Assembly (NCBI GenBank): GCA_024400955.1
Contig: JAKSLY010000024.1
Coordinates: 1 to 41,146 of the forward strand
DNA length: 41,146 bases
Origin: Treponema sp.
GTDB taxonomy: Bacteria; Spirochaetota; Spirochaetia; Treponematales; Treponemataceae
Direction of reading: 5' to 3'
The notes under the pieces are model-generated. The model had not been told where the DNA came from. It searched no databases and saw only the letters and a list, made by a program, of their open reading frames with translations. Position 1 is the stretch's first letter; the number at the start of each line of letters is the position of its first letter. Position numbers and translations under genes: made by a program. This document shows, in pieces, positions 7,134-14,902 of the stretch.

Positions 7134-7441
7134 TGGTAACAAGCTTTTTTCCAGGAAGAATAAGACTAAGGGAAGCCATATTCAAGGACGTTGCTGTAGT
7201 GCAAAAATGCACAAGGATTCTTGAAACTTCAGATGCAGTAAAGAACATTACAAGCAACTGCACCACTGGAAGCGTTCTTCTGGAATATGATCCGGAAAAA
7301 ATTCCCATGGACAAGATTGAACCCCTGATACCCTTCTTCATGGAACTGGAAAAACTTGCCCGCAATTATTCCGACAGCAAACGGAATATCGTTATGGATA
7401 AGCTTCAGGAATTGGAAGACATGATAAAAAAAAGCTGGTGA
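7130..7441 (+). CDS. HMA2-like small protein with GRIRL motif, translationally coupled to the ATPase (FezC-like)
   Basis: 103 residues. The N-terminus (FFPGRIRLRE) repeats the GRIRL motif seen at the start of the upstream ATPase (YLPGRIRLHY), and residues about 5-75 look like the same ferredoxin-like HMA2 fold, without CxxC. The rest is helical and charged (EKLARNYSDSKRN, LQELEDMIKK). No transmembrane helix. The start ATG at 7130 overlaps the ATPase stop as ATGA, with GGAG about 8 nt upstream, so the two proteins are made together. GRxR-bearing partners of the ATPase are a feature I associate with fez operons; I cannot confirm orthology. Terminated by the hairpin at 7462. Confidence 0.7.
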   Translation: MMVTSFFPGRIRLREAIFKDVAVVQKCTRILETSDAVKNITSNCTTGSVLLEYDPEKIPMDKIEPLIPFFMELEKLARNYSDSKRNIVMDKLQELEDMIKKSW

Positions 7442-7461
7442 TGCCTTCGCATTAATGATTC

Positions 7462-7509
7462 GGCCTGTACCTTGATTCATCACGAACAAGGAAACAGGCC
7501 ATTTTTTTT
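7462..7509 (+). terminator. Terminator of the ferrosome-like cluster
   Basis: Stem 7462-7468 / 7494-7500 (GGCCTGT/ACAGGCC) extended by CCTTG/CAAGG inside, followed by a run of eight T. The T run reaches the stop codon of the convergent flavodoxin gene. Confidence 0.85.
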
Positions 7510-7921
7510 ACATAATTGATTTTGCCCAGTCACCACATTTTGCTATGTCATCCACTTCCGGTGTAAGATGCACCATAAGAGATTCCATTACATTTGCACC
7601 CGCTGTTCTTGCACGTTCTTCCCAGTCTCTGAGCCACTGGCCATCACCCCAGTCATAAGATCCAAAAAGTCCCACTTTTTTCCCTGCAAGAGCTGATTCT
7701 ATTCCCGTATAGAATTCTTCCATGGTATCTTCCAGAACCTCATCCCCCATTGCCGGACTTCCAAGCAGTACGGCATCACATGCCATGACTGCAGATGAAT
7801 CTGCAGTATCTGCTGTTCCAAACACTACTTCGGCGCCTGTTGATGCCAGCGCTTCATTCATGGCATTTGCCATTGCTTCCGTGTTGCCTGTTGTACTGGC
7901 ATAAACTAATGCAATTTTCAT
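7508..7921 (-). CDS. Short-chain flavodoxin
   Basis: 137-residue FMN electron carrier. The phosphate loop STTGNTEAMA sits at residues 9-18, followed by the flavodoxin segments LLGSPAMGDEVLED and VGLFGSYDWGDGQWLRDWEER that flank the isoalloxazine ring. Flavodoxins replace ferredoxin when iron is scarce. Start chosen at ATG 7921, which has GAGAGG 5 nt upstream; a GTG at 7927 would lie within that SD spacing. It follows the DUF3793 gene after 11 nt and shares its operator-flanked promoter, so induction by low iron is the likely control. It converges on the ferrosome-like cluster, the T run of whose terminator abuts its stop. Confidence 0.92.
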   Translation of the reverse strand: MKIALVYASTTGNTEAMANAMNEALASTGAEVVFGTADTADSSAVMACDAVLLGSPAMGDEVLEDTMEEFYTGIESALAGKKVGLFGSYDWGDGQWLRDWEERARTAGANVMESLMVHLTPEVDDIAKCGDWAKSIM

Positions 7922-7932
7922 AAACACCTCTC

Positions 7933-8517
7933 TTATGCGGCCTGCTGGGCCATTTCATTATATTTTTTGATTATTTGAGGAACTGAATATCCCTCATCAA
8001 ACCATTGTATACACATCTGACGGCACTGCTTATATTTTTCGCAGCACTGTCTTGCTTTTTCCGGATTACAATATGACTTCCAATAACCACAAAATTTACA
8101 GCACTTTCCCTGCTTCTCTTCAAACTGAAGTACGTCCTCAATGGGATAGCCAAGAAAGACTCCTGACTCATGTGGAAAGCATTCTTCATTCTTAAAACGA
8201 TGAAAAAGAATGTTCAGTGTCCCGATTGTATCACTGGGATTGGGATATTCTTTTCCCCTCAAGTATGCTTGAACAAAAGAATCCCCAAGAATCTTCCTTA
8301 TCCAAGCCAAGTCATAAACAAAAACCAGCCTAGAACCTGAAGCCTTTTCTACAACATGAATTGAAAGCCCCTGTTCGTGAATTATAGTCCTCCACTTTTC
8401 CAAGACATCCTCGGAAAATTTTTCTGCTGAAGCGGTAAACAATGCAGCAGGCTTTATGCCACAGAAAGTCTGGGAAGAAAACCTAAGGAAAATTTGATCA
8501 GCACAATAGTTAGTCAT
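7933..8517 (-). CDS. DUF3793-family cysteine-rich protein
   Basis: 194 residues, function unknown. The N-terminal part has the family features near FCGIKPAALF (residues 19-27) and RLVFVYD (63-69). The C-terminal part carries eight Cys within residues 139-169 (CC, C, C, CC, C, C: KCCKFCGYWKSYC and QCCEKYKQCRQMC), which could hold a metal or cluster. No signal peptide or membrane segment. DUF3793 genes are often found beside flavodoxin and iron genes in Firmicutes (recalled). Start is the ATG at 8517 with AAGGAG upstream; a frame to 8565 would run through the promoter. An operator copy overlaps this start codon. Likely iron-starvation operon with flavodoxin. Confidence 0.8.
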   Translation of the reverse strand: MTNYCADQIFLRFSSQTFCGIKPAALFTASAEKFSEDVLEKWRTIIHEQGLSIHVVEKASGSRLVFVYDLAWIRKILGDSFVQAYLRGKEYPNPSDTIGTLNILFHRFKNEECFPHESGVFLGYPIEDVLQFEEKQGKCCKFCGYWKSYCNPEKARQCCEKYKQCRQMCIQWFDEGYSVPQIIKKYNEMAQQAA

Positions 8518-8524
8518 GGCTAAC
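8509..8524. promoter_or_regulatory. Operator copy 3, GTTAG-N6-CTAAC over the DUF3793 start codon
   Basis: GTTAGTCATGGCTAAC, a 16-bp near-palindrome (7 of 8 pairs) that contains the ATG (8515-8517). It could block elongation or translation as well as transcription. Same TTAG-N6-CTAA form as at the ferrosome-like promoter. Confidence 0.65.
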
Positions 8525-8538
8525 TCCTTGCCAAAGAA

Positions 8539-8565
8539 GTTATACCAATTCAACAAACAAGTCAA
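8539..8565 (-). promoter_or_regulatory. Promoter of DUF3793-flavodoxin operon
   Basis: Minus-strand TTGACT (8560-8565) and TATAAC (8539-8544), spacer 15 (16 if ATAACT is used). Operator copies lie on each side. Confidence 0.55.
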
Positions 8566-8583
8566 TAGAAATTCGGAAAAAAA

Positions 8584-8599
8584 GTTAGCAATAGCTAAT
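8584..8599. promoter_or_regulatory. Operator copy 4, GTTAG-N6-CTAAT
   Basis: GTTAGCAATAGCTAAT, 18 bp upstream of the DUF3793 -35 and 16 bp upstream of the -35 of the rightward sensor operon. Centre-to-centre distance to copy 3 is 75 bp, about seven helical turns, so looping is possible. Confidence 0.6.
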
Positions 8600-8615
8600 T
8601 ATTTTTTTCAGGATT

Positions 8616-8644
8616 TTGCAAAGATCTCGCATTCATGTTATTCT
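8616..8644 (+). promoter_or_regulatory. Promoter of the sugar-sensing operon
   Basis: TTGCAA at 8616-8621, 17-bp spacer, TATTCT at 8639-8644, ending exactly 7 nt before the ATG at 8652. The gene has no SD, so a leaderless transcript is predicted. Confidence 0.5.
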
Positions 8645-8651
8645 CTATATA

Positions 8652-9635
8652 ATGCAAAAAGATAAAGGGTTAGCGCTTAAAATCGCGGCAGTTTCCACGG
8701 CAGTGGTGCTGGTTTTCCTGGTGTTCTTCATCGGCATCCTCTTCTCAAAAACCAGTTCCGCAAGATCAGTATTCGCAGAGGAACCTGTAGACAAAAACTA
8801 TCATGTTCTCGTAGTGGGCCAGTCGGAACGCGCAGACTTTGTAAACCAGGTTTTTGAAGGCGTAAACAGCCAGAGTTCAAGATACAAGGCCATTGTTGAA
8901 CTCAAGTCACCGGATTCCCTGGCACAGGACCTTTCCCTCCAAAGCCTCATTGACTACGCACAATATGTAAACGCAGACGGAATCATTGCATTTGTAACAC
9001 CCCAGTCAAAATCCATCAGCCCCGTTAGCCGCATCGACGGAACGGAAATTCCCCTCATCACCATCGGCCACTACATACCGGACATTTCCCAGGTTTCCTT
9101 CATAGGCATCAACTATTCTTCCCTGGGAAGAAAAATCGCCATGGAATCCAAGTCCATCCTGTCTGCGGAAGGAACCAACTACATTGTCATCAGCTCGAAC
9201 AATTCAAATCCAAATACGGGCAACCTGATAAATTCCATTTCTTCCTTCTATAAGACGGAAGGAATTTCAAACTATGAACTGCTGGACAAGTCTCCTGCAG
9301 AAAACGAAGAACGCATCCGCGAAATCTTTACCGGCGAAAATTCAGCAAGGGATTCAATCATTTGCCTTACGGAAGACGATTCCATGATGGTACTGCAGAT
9401 AGCAGGCGCACTGTCACTCCCCGGCCGGACAAAAATACTTGGCTTTGGCGACAACGAGACAATCAGCATATACCTTGAAAAGGGATTCCTCTCAAAGCTC
9501 ATCTCACTGGACGCATTCAAGATTGGCGTGCGTGCCATGACGGAACTTTTTGAATACAGGAACACGGGCTATGCCAACAGCTACATCGGGGCAGAATTCC
9601 GCACCCGTTCCTCTTCCGGAGGTTCCACAAAATGA
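8652..9635 (+). CDS. Membrane-anchored periplasmic-binding-like sensor protein (XylFII-type)
   Basis: 327 residues: an N-terminal hydrophobic helix (about 8-30, AAVSTAVVLVFLVFFIGILF) with no clear cleavage site, then a type I periplasmic-binding fold from about residue 50 (YHVLVVGQSERADFVNQVFEG) to the C-terminus (ILGFGDNET near residue 270). It is followed by a LytS-type kinase and a YesN-type regulator with a stop/start overlap, the order of the Clostridium XylFII-LytS-YesN xylose sensor. Role inferred: bind a sugar outside the membrane and pass the signal to the kinase. ATG 8652 lacks an SD; a TTG at 8616 falls in the promoter. The sugar is unknown. Confidence 0.78.
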   Translation: MQKDKGLALKIAAVSTAVVLVFLVFFIGILFSKTSSARSVFAEEPVDKNYHVLVVGQSERADFVNQVFEGVNSQSSRYKAIVELKSPDSLAQDLSLQSLIDYAQYVNADGIIAFVTPQSKSISPVSRIDGTEIPLITIGHYIPDISQVSFIGINYSSLGRKIAMESKSILSAEGTNYIVISSNNSNPNTGNLINSISSFYKTEGISNYELLDKSPAENEERIREIFTGENSARDSIICLTEDDSMMVLQIAGALSLPGRTKILGFGDNETISIYLEKGFLSKLISLDAFKIGVRAMTELFEYRNTGYANSYIGAEFRTRSSSGGSTK

Positions 9636-11161
9636 TGCTGAAAAAAATAGGCCGCAAGATACGGAACAAGAGCATCCGCTGGAAACTCATGGTCATCGTA
9701 GTGACCGCATTCCTCATCATGACAACAAGCCTTCTGTTTACCATCAGGATTGACCACTATGCAATTTCAATCATCGGCGGTTCCTTCAAGTCCAACGAGG
9801 AACTCAACGCATTTACAAACGAACTTGCCGTTGCAGAAAAGGCCCTCGAAAACTACATGGCCTACAGGTCCTTCGAAAGCATCAACATTTACTTCAATGC
9901 ATCCAACAAGCTGGAAGAATTCTGTTCAACAAAGCAGGAATTCCCTTCGACGGACGTGGTAAAGCAAAAGGAATACATCGTAAACCAGCTTGCCCTCTCA
10001 TTCCTGTTCTACAGTTCAAAGGCTGTTTCTTCCCGCCGGGCAAACAGCAACTACAGCGAGTGGTACAGGAAAAGCCTGGACTGCTACAAATTCCTTCTTG
10101 AGGAAGTTTCAAACCTGAACGTCCTTTACATGAACAGAAACACCCTCGTCTACAACAAGGACACCAAGAACGTAATGTTCATCCTGAGGATCTACCTTGG
10201 CGTCTTTGCAATATTCTTCCTGCTGCTTCTGTACGGCCTCTACTTTTTCATTGGAAGAATCACCCACCCGCTCAAGGAAATTTCCACCGTTGCCTCAAGG
10301 GTTGCAGAACGTGACTTTGATGTTCCCCTCTTCAACAAGAAGACAAAGGATGAAATCGGAAACATCTGCCGCGCCTTTGACAGGATGATCATAAGCATCA
10401 GGGAATACATCGACACCATCTGGGAAAAGGCCCGCACGGAAAACGAGCTTCGCGAAAGGGAAATGGAAATGCAGGCCCTTTATGCAGACGCACAGCTTAA
10501 GGCATTCCAGAGCCAGATCAATCCCCACTTCCTTTTCAACACACTGAACACGGGTGCACAGCTTGCCATGATGGAAGGAGCCGACAAGACCTGCTACTTC
10601 ATTGAACAGACCTCCGACTTCTTCCGCTATAACATCCAGCAGCAACAACAGGACGTTTCCATCAGCGACGAGCTTGGACTTACGGACAACTTCGTCTACA
10701 TCATGAAGGTAAGGTTCGGGCAGAGGCTGGAATTTGAAAAGAACGTGGAGGAAGAATTCTACCCGGAAAAGCTTCCCGTCATGACACTTCAGCCGCTGGT
10801 GGAAAACTGCATCCAGCACGGACTCCAGAATGCAAGGGGCAAGGTTACCCTTACGGTAAGACGCGGCGGTGGATTTGTGACCATCAGCCTGAGCGACAAC
10901 GGAACTGGATTCAACAGGGAAACAAGACAGCAGATCCTGGAATGTGCACGACACGGAAATGCAGACAGAAAATCCATCAGGCAGCAGAACGTGCAGGACC
11001 GACAGGAAGAAGCAGGACGGGAAGCCCATACAGGCATTGGACTCATAAACGTTTTCTCACGCCTCAGGCTGTACTTTCACAGAGACGATGTTTTTGACAT
11101 AACAGACAATCCCCAGGGACAGGGAACAACTTTCATAATCAGGATACCGGAAAATGTATAA
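9632..11161 (+). CDS. Sensor histidine kinase, LytS/YesM family
   Basis: 509-residue membrane kinase. Helix 1 at about 20-42, extracytoplasmic segment of some 140 residues, helix 2 at about 183-208 (IYLGVFAIFFLLLLYGLYFFI), HAMP (about 209-265), then the His_kinase domain with phospho-acceptor His299 in NPHFLFN, and HATPase_c with LVENCIQHG and SDNGTGF. The extracytoplasmic part is short and has no PAS or Cache signature, fitting a kinase that reads a partner binding protein. The ATG overlaps the previous stop as ATGA. It should phosphorylate the regulator encoded next. Confidence 0.92.
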   Translation: MMLKKIGRKIRNKSIRWKLMVIVVTAFLIMTTSLLFTIRIDHYAISIIGGSFKSNEELNAFTNELAVAEKALENYMAYRSFESINIYFNASNKLEEFCSTKQEFPSTDVVKQKEYIVNQLALSFLFYSSKAVSSRRANSNYSEWYRKSLDCYKFLLEEVSNLNVLYMNRNTLVYNKDTKNVMFILRIYLGVFAIFFLLLLYGLYFFIGRITHPLKEISTVASRVAERDFDVPLFNKKTKDEIGNICRAFDRMIISIREYIDTIWEKARTENELREREMEMQALYADAQLKAFQSQINPHFLFNTLNTGAQLAMMEGADKTCYFIEQTSDFFRYNIQQQQQDVSISDELGLTDNFVYIMKVRFGQRLEFEKNVEEEFYPEKLPVMTLQPLVENCIQHGLQNARGKVTLTVRRGGGFVTISLSDNGTGFNRETRQQILECARHGNADRKSIRQQNVQDRQEEAGREAHTGIGLINVFSRLRLYFHRDDVFDITDNPQGQGTTFIIRIPENV

Positions 11162-12716
11162 TATTTTGACTTGCGACGACGAACAGATTGTAATCGACTC
11201 ACTCCAGTTTATCATCAAGAAGAATTTTGAAGGCCAGGTTAATCTTTTTTCCGCCCTGTCCGGAAGCGAAGCAATTCAGATTGTAAGCAAGGAAAACATC
11301 GACATCATCTTCATGGACATAAACATGCCGGGAATGACTGGACTTGAAACCATCAACTGCATCCTGAACCTTAAGCCCCAGACCGTCATCATCATGCTCA
11401 GTGCCTTTGACAAATTCCAGTATGCCCAGGAAGCCATGAACCTTGGTGCCTACAAGTACATTACAAAACCCGTAAACCGCAACATCGTCATCCAGACCGT
11501 TCGCAACGCAATGAACTCCGTAGACGACCGCCGCGGAAAGGACAGCGAGGACACGGAACTTCAGAAAAAGCTGGACATCGTATCCCCAATGGTAGAGAGC
11601 GACTTCATCTATTCATGCATCTTCAATTCAGAAAAAAAGGAAGACCTTTCAAGCTACCTGGAATACTTCAACCTCAAGGTGACAAATTTTTTCTTTGCCT
11701 GCATCGAGGTTCCCCACGTGGATTCCAAAAACCAGTTTGAAACCCTTGCAAAGATACGAAGCCTCATGACGGAAAAATACAAGTGCATCATCGGTTCCTT
11801 CATGGCAAACCGACTGGTGCTTTTCTTCTGCGTGGACAAGGCTGAACAGGATTCGGATCTGCTCCAGACATTCCATTCCATGGCCAAAAACATCTACATG
11901 TCCCTCAGCATGAACATAGGCCAGGGAGTGCGCGCAGGCATCAGCCGACTTAGCGACGAACTCAAGAACGTAACCGTCTGCTACAACGACGCCCTCTTTG
12001 CCCTCAACAACACTTCACCCAACGGCGAGCTTCTCTTTGCAGAAGACAACGTAAAAAAGACCGGCAGCCAGAACAAGATTCCGGAGATTGCGGAACGCCT
12101 TTTCAACCGCCTTAAGATTGGTGACTCGGCAGGAGTCAGGTTCCTGTCGGATCTTTTCTGCAAGGAACAGACCAACGCAAACATTGAAATCAACAGAATC
12201 AAGAGCAGTGTCTTTGAACTTCTCGTAAATGCCAGAAACATCACCAGGTCAATAAACGAATCCTTTGAAGGCAGCAACTTTGACACGGCATTCTCTGTCC
12301 TCTCGGAAACCAACGACATAAACGTCATCCGGGATTTTCTGTGCGACCGCCTGAGCGAATGTTCTGCAGCAGTCTCTTCAAAGAAGGAACACAAGGAAAA
12401 CCCGGTCATAAAAAAGGCATGCCTCTTTGTTGCAGAAAACATGAGGAACAATTTTTCACTGGACGATGCAGCCCAAGCAGCAGGCGTAAGTTCCTTCTAC
12501 CTGAGCAAGCTCTTCAAGGAAGAAACCGGTGAAACATTCATCAACTACGTAACCGACAGGAGGCTCGAAAAAGCCAAGCAGATGCTTCTTGAAACGGATC
12601 TTTCCATCAAGGAAATCACGGGCCAGACAGGATACAACGACCAGAACTACTTCAGCCGACTGTTCAAGAACAAGTTTGGAATTTCTCCTTCTGACTTCAG
12701 GAATTCGGAGGTTTAA
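11154..12716 (+). CDS. Response regulator with AraC DNA-binding domain (YesN-type)
   Basis: 520 residues: receiver domain 1-125 with acidic DDE at 8-10, phospho-acceptor Asp55 (FMDINMPG) and Lys105; a long linker (about 130-410) lacking recognisable motifs; and a C-terminal AraC domain of two helix-turn-helix units (about 415-518, ending FSRLFKNKFGISPSDFR). Start at 11154 overlaps the kinase gene by 8 nt. It should activate sugar uptake genes in response to the kinase, probably including the binding-protein gene 1 nt downstream. Confidence 0.93.
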   Translation: MYNILTCDDEQIVIDSLQFIIKKNFEGQVNLFSALSGSEAIQIVSKENIDIIFMDINMPGMTGLETINCILNLKPQTVIIMLSAFDKFQYAQEAMNLGAYKYITKPVNRNIVIQTVRNAMNSVDDRRGKDSEDTELQKKLDIVSPMVESDFIYSCIFNSEKKEDLSSYLEYFNLKVTNFFFACIEVPHVDSKNQFETLAKIRSLMTEKYKCIIGSFMANRLVLFFCVDKAEQDSDLLQTFHSMAKNIYMSLSMNIGQGVRAGISRLSDELKNVTVCYNDALFALNNTSPNGELLFAEDNVKKTGSQNKIPEIAERLFNRLKIGDSAGVRFLSDLFCKEQTNANIEINRIKSSVFELLVNARNITRSINESFEGSNFDTAFSVLSETNDINVIRDFLCDRLSECSAAVSSKKEHKENPVIKKACLFVAENMRNNFSLDDAAQAAGVSSFYLSKLFKEETGETFINYVTDRRLEKAKQMLLETDLSIKEITGQTGYNDQNYFSRLFKNKFGISPSDFRNSEV

Positions 12717-12717
12717 G

Positions 12718-13776
12718 ATGAACCATACCAGAGCTGCAAAACTGATCCCCGCAATTTTCACGGCCGCATTGATGATCATGACTTCAAGCTGCGGAAAAAA
12801 GGCAAAGACACCATATTCTTCTCCAAAGCCGCAGGAAACTGAAAAAAGGCTTACGGTAGGTTTTTCCATCGACACCCTTGCAATAGAGCGGTGGCAACGC
12901 GACCTGGATGTCTTCATGGCCAGCGTTCGCGACAACGATGCAGATGTAATAGTTCAGAATGCAGGAAACAGCATAGAGGAACAGAAAAGGCAGCTCATGT
13001 ATCTTGCAAACAGGAACGTGGACATCATCGTGGTTCTTCCAAAAAATGCAGAATCCCTTACGGAAGAAATAGAAAAGATCCGGTCAAAGAACATCCCCGT
13101 AATTTCCTACGACCGCCTTGTCCGCAACACAAAGATTGACCTTTACATAACCATCAATTCCACCCTTGTTGGAAAAATGATGGCCCAGGAAATGCAGAAA
13201 ATCGCCGGAACAAAAAACTGGCTTCTTATGCTCGGACCCCAGGAAGACTACAACATGACCCTCATCCAGAACGGAATCTACAGCGCCCTGATAAACCCAA
13301 AGAAAATCATCAGCGAAGTATTCTTTACGGAAGGCTGGGACTATGACCTTTCAAGAAAGAAGATGATAGACATCATGACAAGCGGAAAAATTCCCGATGC
13401 CATAATCTGCGGAAACGATGCCGTGGCTGACAGCGTTCTTTCCGTCCTTAAGGTTTACCGTCCGGGAAAGCACATTCCAATCTGCGGTCAGGATGCAGAC
13501 ATTGCAGCATGCCAGAACATCGTGCGCGGCTACCAGGACTTTACCATCTACAAGCCCATTACCCTTCTTGCCCAGACTGCCGCCCAATATGCCGTAAGGA
13601 TTGCCTCCGGGGAAAAAGTTGAAAACCTTGTGGCCCCTGGCAGCACCATCCACAATGGAGATTCCCCCATACCTGCCATCATGCTCGACACCAGGGTTGT
13701 AAAAAAGGAAAACATGAAAGATGTCATCATCGAATCAGGATTCCACACATACAACGAAGTCTACCAGGATGAATAA
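12718..13776 (+). CDS. Sugar-binding lipoprotein (XylF/RbsB-like), orphan
   Basis: 352 residues. Lipoprotein signal with lipobox MTSSC (Cys about residue 23), then a type I periplasmic-binding fold starting LTVGFSIDTLAIERWQRDLDVF. Motifs such as AGNSIEEQKRQLMYL, VISYDRL and ICGNDAVADSVLSVL are typical of the xylose/ribose-binding group. ATG 12718 has GGAGG 7 nt upstream and starts 1 nt after the regulator stop, so it is the fourth gene of the sensing operon. No permease or ATPase genes follow: it may feed a transporter elsewhere or act as a second ligand sensor. Confidence 0.85.
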   Translation: MNHTRAAKLIPAIFTAALMIMTSSCGKKAKTPYSSPKPQETEKRLTVGFSIDTLAIERWQRDLDVFMASVRDNDADVIVQNAGNSIEEQKRQLMYLANRNVDIIVVLPKNAESLTEEIEKIRSKNIPVISYDRLVRNTKIDLYITINSTLVGKMMAQEMQKIAGTKNWLLMLGPQEDYNMTLIQNGIYSALINPKKIISEVFFTEGWDYDLSRKKMIDIMTSGKIPDAIICGNDAVADSVLSVLKVYRPGKHIPICGQDADIAACQNIVRGYQDFTIYKPITLLAQTAAQYAVRIASGEKVENLVAPGSTIHNGDSPIPAIMLDTRVVKKENMKDVIIESGFHTYNEVYQDE

Positions 13777-13803
13777 AAGCCGCCATGTTCACGACGGCTA
13801 CAT

Positions 13804-13832
13804 TTGAAACACAGTTTCAATATCAATATAAT
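13804..13832 (+). promoter_or_regulatory. Promoter of the moxR/Bat operon
   Basis: TTGAAA at 13804-13809, 17-bp spacer, TATAAT at 13827-13832. A 7-bp palindrome (13804-13810 / 13814-13820, TTGAAAC/GTTTCAA) covers the -35 and could be a regulator site. About 55-nt leader to the moxR ATG. Confidence 0.75.
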
Positions 13833-13894
13833 GGAAGGGATGTACCCAATTTAAATAATATAGAAACAAATGACAAAAATCTTAGGGGAATAAT

Positions 13895-14881
13895 ATGCTT
13901 GTTGTTACAAAGACAGAACTTGAAGAATGCTCAAACTACATAAAGAACTGCCGCACTGAAGTTGCAAAGCGCGTCGTTGGACAGAAGGAAGTCATTGACG
14001 GAATCATAATGGCACTTATTGCAGGCGGACACGTGCTTCTGGAAGGCGTTCCGGGACTTGCAAAAACCCTGGCCGTAAAGACCTTTGCAGAAATTTCAGG
14101 GCTTGAATACAAGCGCATCCAGTTTACTCCAGACCTTCTTCCTGCAGACGTAAGCGGAACCCTCATCTATGAACAGTCCACGGGAAGGTTCAACGTTCGC
14201 AAGGGACCGGTATTCTCAAACCTCGTTCTTGCCGATGAAATCAACCGCGCTCCGGCAAAAGTTCAGTCTGCCCTTCTTGAAGCCATGGCAGAACATCAGG
14301 TGACCATCGGGGAGAATACATACAAGCTCAATGAACCTTTCTTTGTTCTCGCAACCCAGAACCCCATCGAGCAGGAAGGAACATACAGTCTGCCGGAAGC
14401 AGAGCTTGACCGCTTCCTCCTTAAGCTCATCGTTCCATACCCAACTCCCGAGGAAGAAATTCAGATCGTAAAGTCGGAAGGAAAGGCGGAAGAAATTCCA
14501 GTGGCAAAAGTATTCTCAAGCTTTGCCCTGCAGAAGTGCCGCAATGCAGTTGACGCCGTTACAGCCGATGACAAGATGCTTGCATACATTGTTTCAATAA
14601 TAAACGCAACAAGGGCTCAGAACGGACAGACTTCAAGAAAGAACGACATCCAGCACTACATTTCCTTTGGAGCATCTCCCCGTGCAGGAATCGCCCTCTT
14701 AAGATGTGCAAAGGTTCATGCCCTTTTTGAAAACAGGAGCTTCGTCCTTGCAGAAGACATTCAGGCCGTGGCAAAACCCGTACTCAGGCACCGCCTTGTA
14801 CTCAACTATGAAGCCGCAGCCGACAACGTAACAACCGACGATCTCATCGAAAAGATCATCGACTTTATGCCGCTCCCATAA
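13895..14881 (+). CDS. moxR: MoxR-family AAA+ ATPase
   Basis: 328-residue cytoplasmic chaperone-like ATPase. Walker A GVPGLAKT at 51-58, Walker B LVLADEINRA at 110-119, sensor 1 in LATQNPIEQEGTYSLPEAELDRF, and a C-terminal lid. MoxR proteins work with von Willebrand A (VWA) proteins encoded beside them, as here. AGGGG lies about 6 nt before the ATG. First gene of a seven-gene run to 21327. Confidence 0.94.
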   Translation: MLVVTKTELEECSNYIKNCRTEVAKRVVGQKEVIDGIIMALIAGGHVLLEGVPGLAKTLAVKTFAEISGLEYKRIQFTPDLLPADVSGTLIYEQSTGRFNVRKGPVFSNLVLADEINRAPAKVQSALLEAMAEHQVTIGENTYKLNEPFFVLATQNPIEQEGTYSLPEAELDRFLLKLIVPYPTPEEEIQIVKSEGKAEEIPVAKVFSSFALQKCRNAVDAVTADDKMLAYIVSIINATRAQNGQTSRKNDIQHYISFGASPRAGIALLRCAKVHALFENRSFVLAEDIQAVAKPVLRHRLVLNYEAAADNVTTDDLIEKIIDFMPLP

Positions 14882-14902
14882 CAATTCCATTCAGGACGCA
14901 TA

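Noticed and set aside
8616..8651. TTG start adding 12 residues to the binding-protein sensor
   Set aside because: The AGGA upstream is only 2 nt away, and the region reads as a -35/-10 promoter; the added residues are not signal-like.
8648..8653. TATAAT overlapping the ATG at 8652 as a -10 box
   Set aside because: It would start transcription inside the gene and has no -35 at proper distance; TATTCT at 8639 fits better.
10295..11029. Long antisense open frame within the LytS kinase gene
   Set aside because: It mirrors the codon bias of the + strand gene, has no SD and gives a low-complexity product.
13778..13799. AGCCG/CGGCT stem as terminator of the sugar-sensing operon
   Set aside because: Only 5 bp with a 12-nt loop and no T run; read-through into moxR cannot be excluded.
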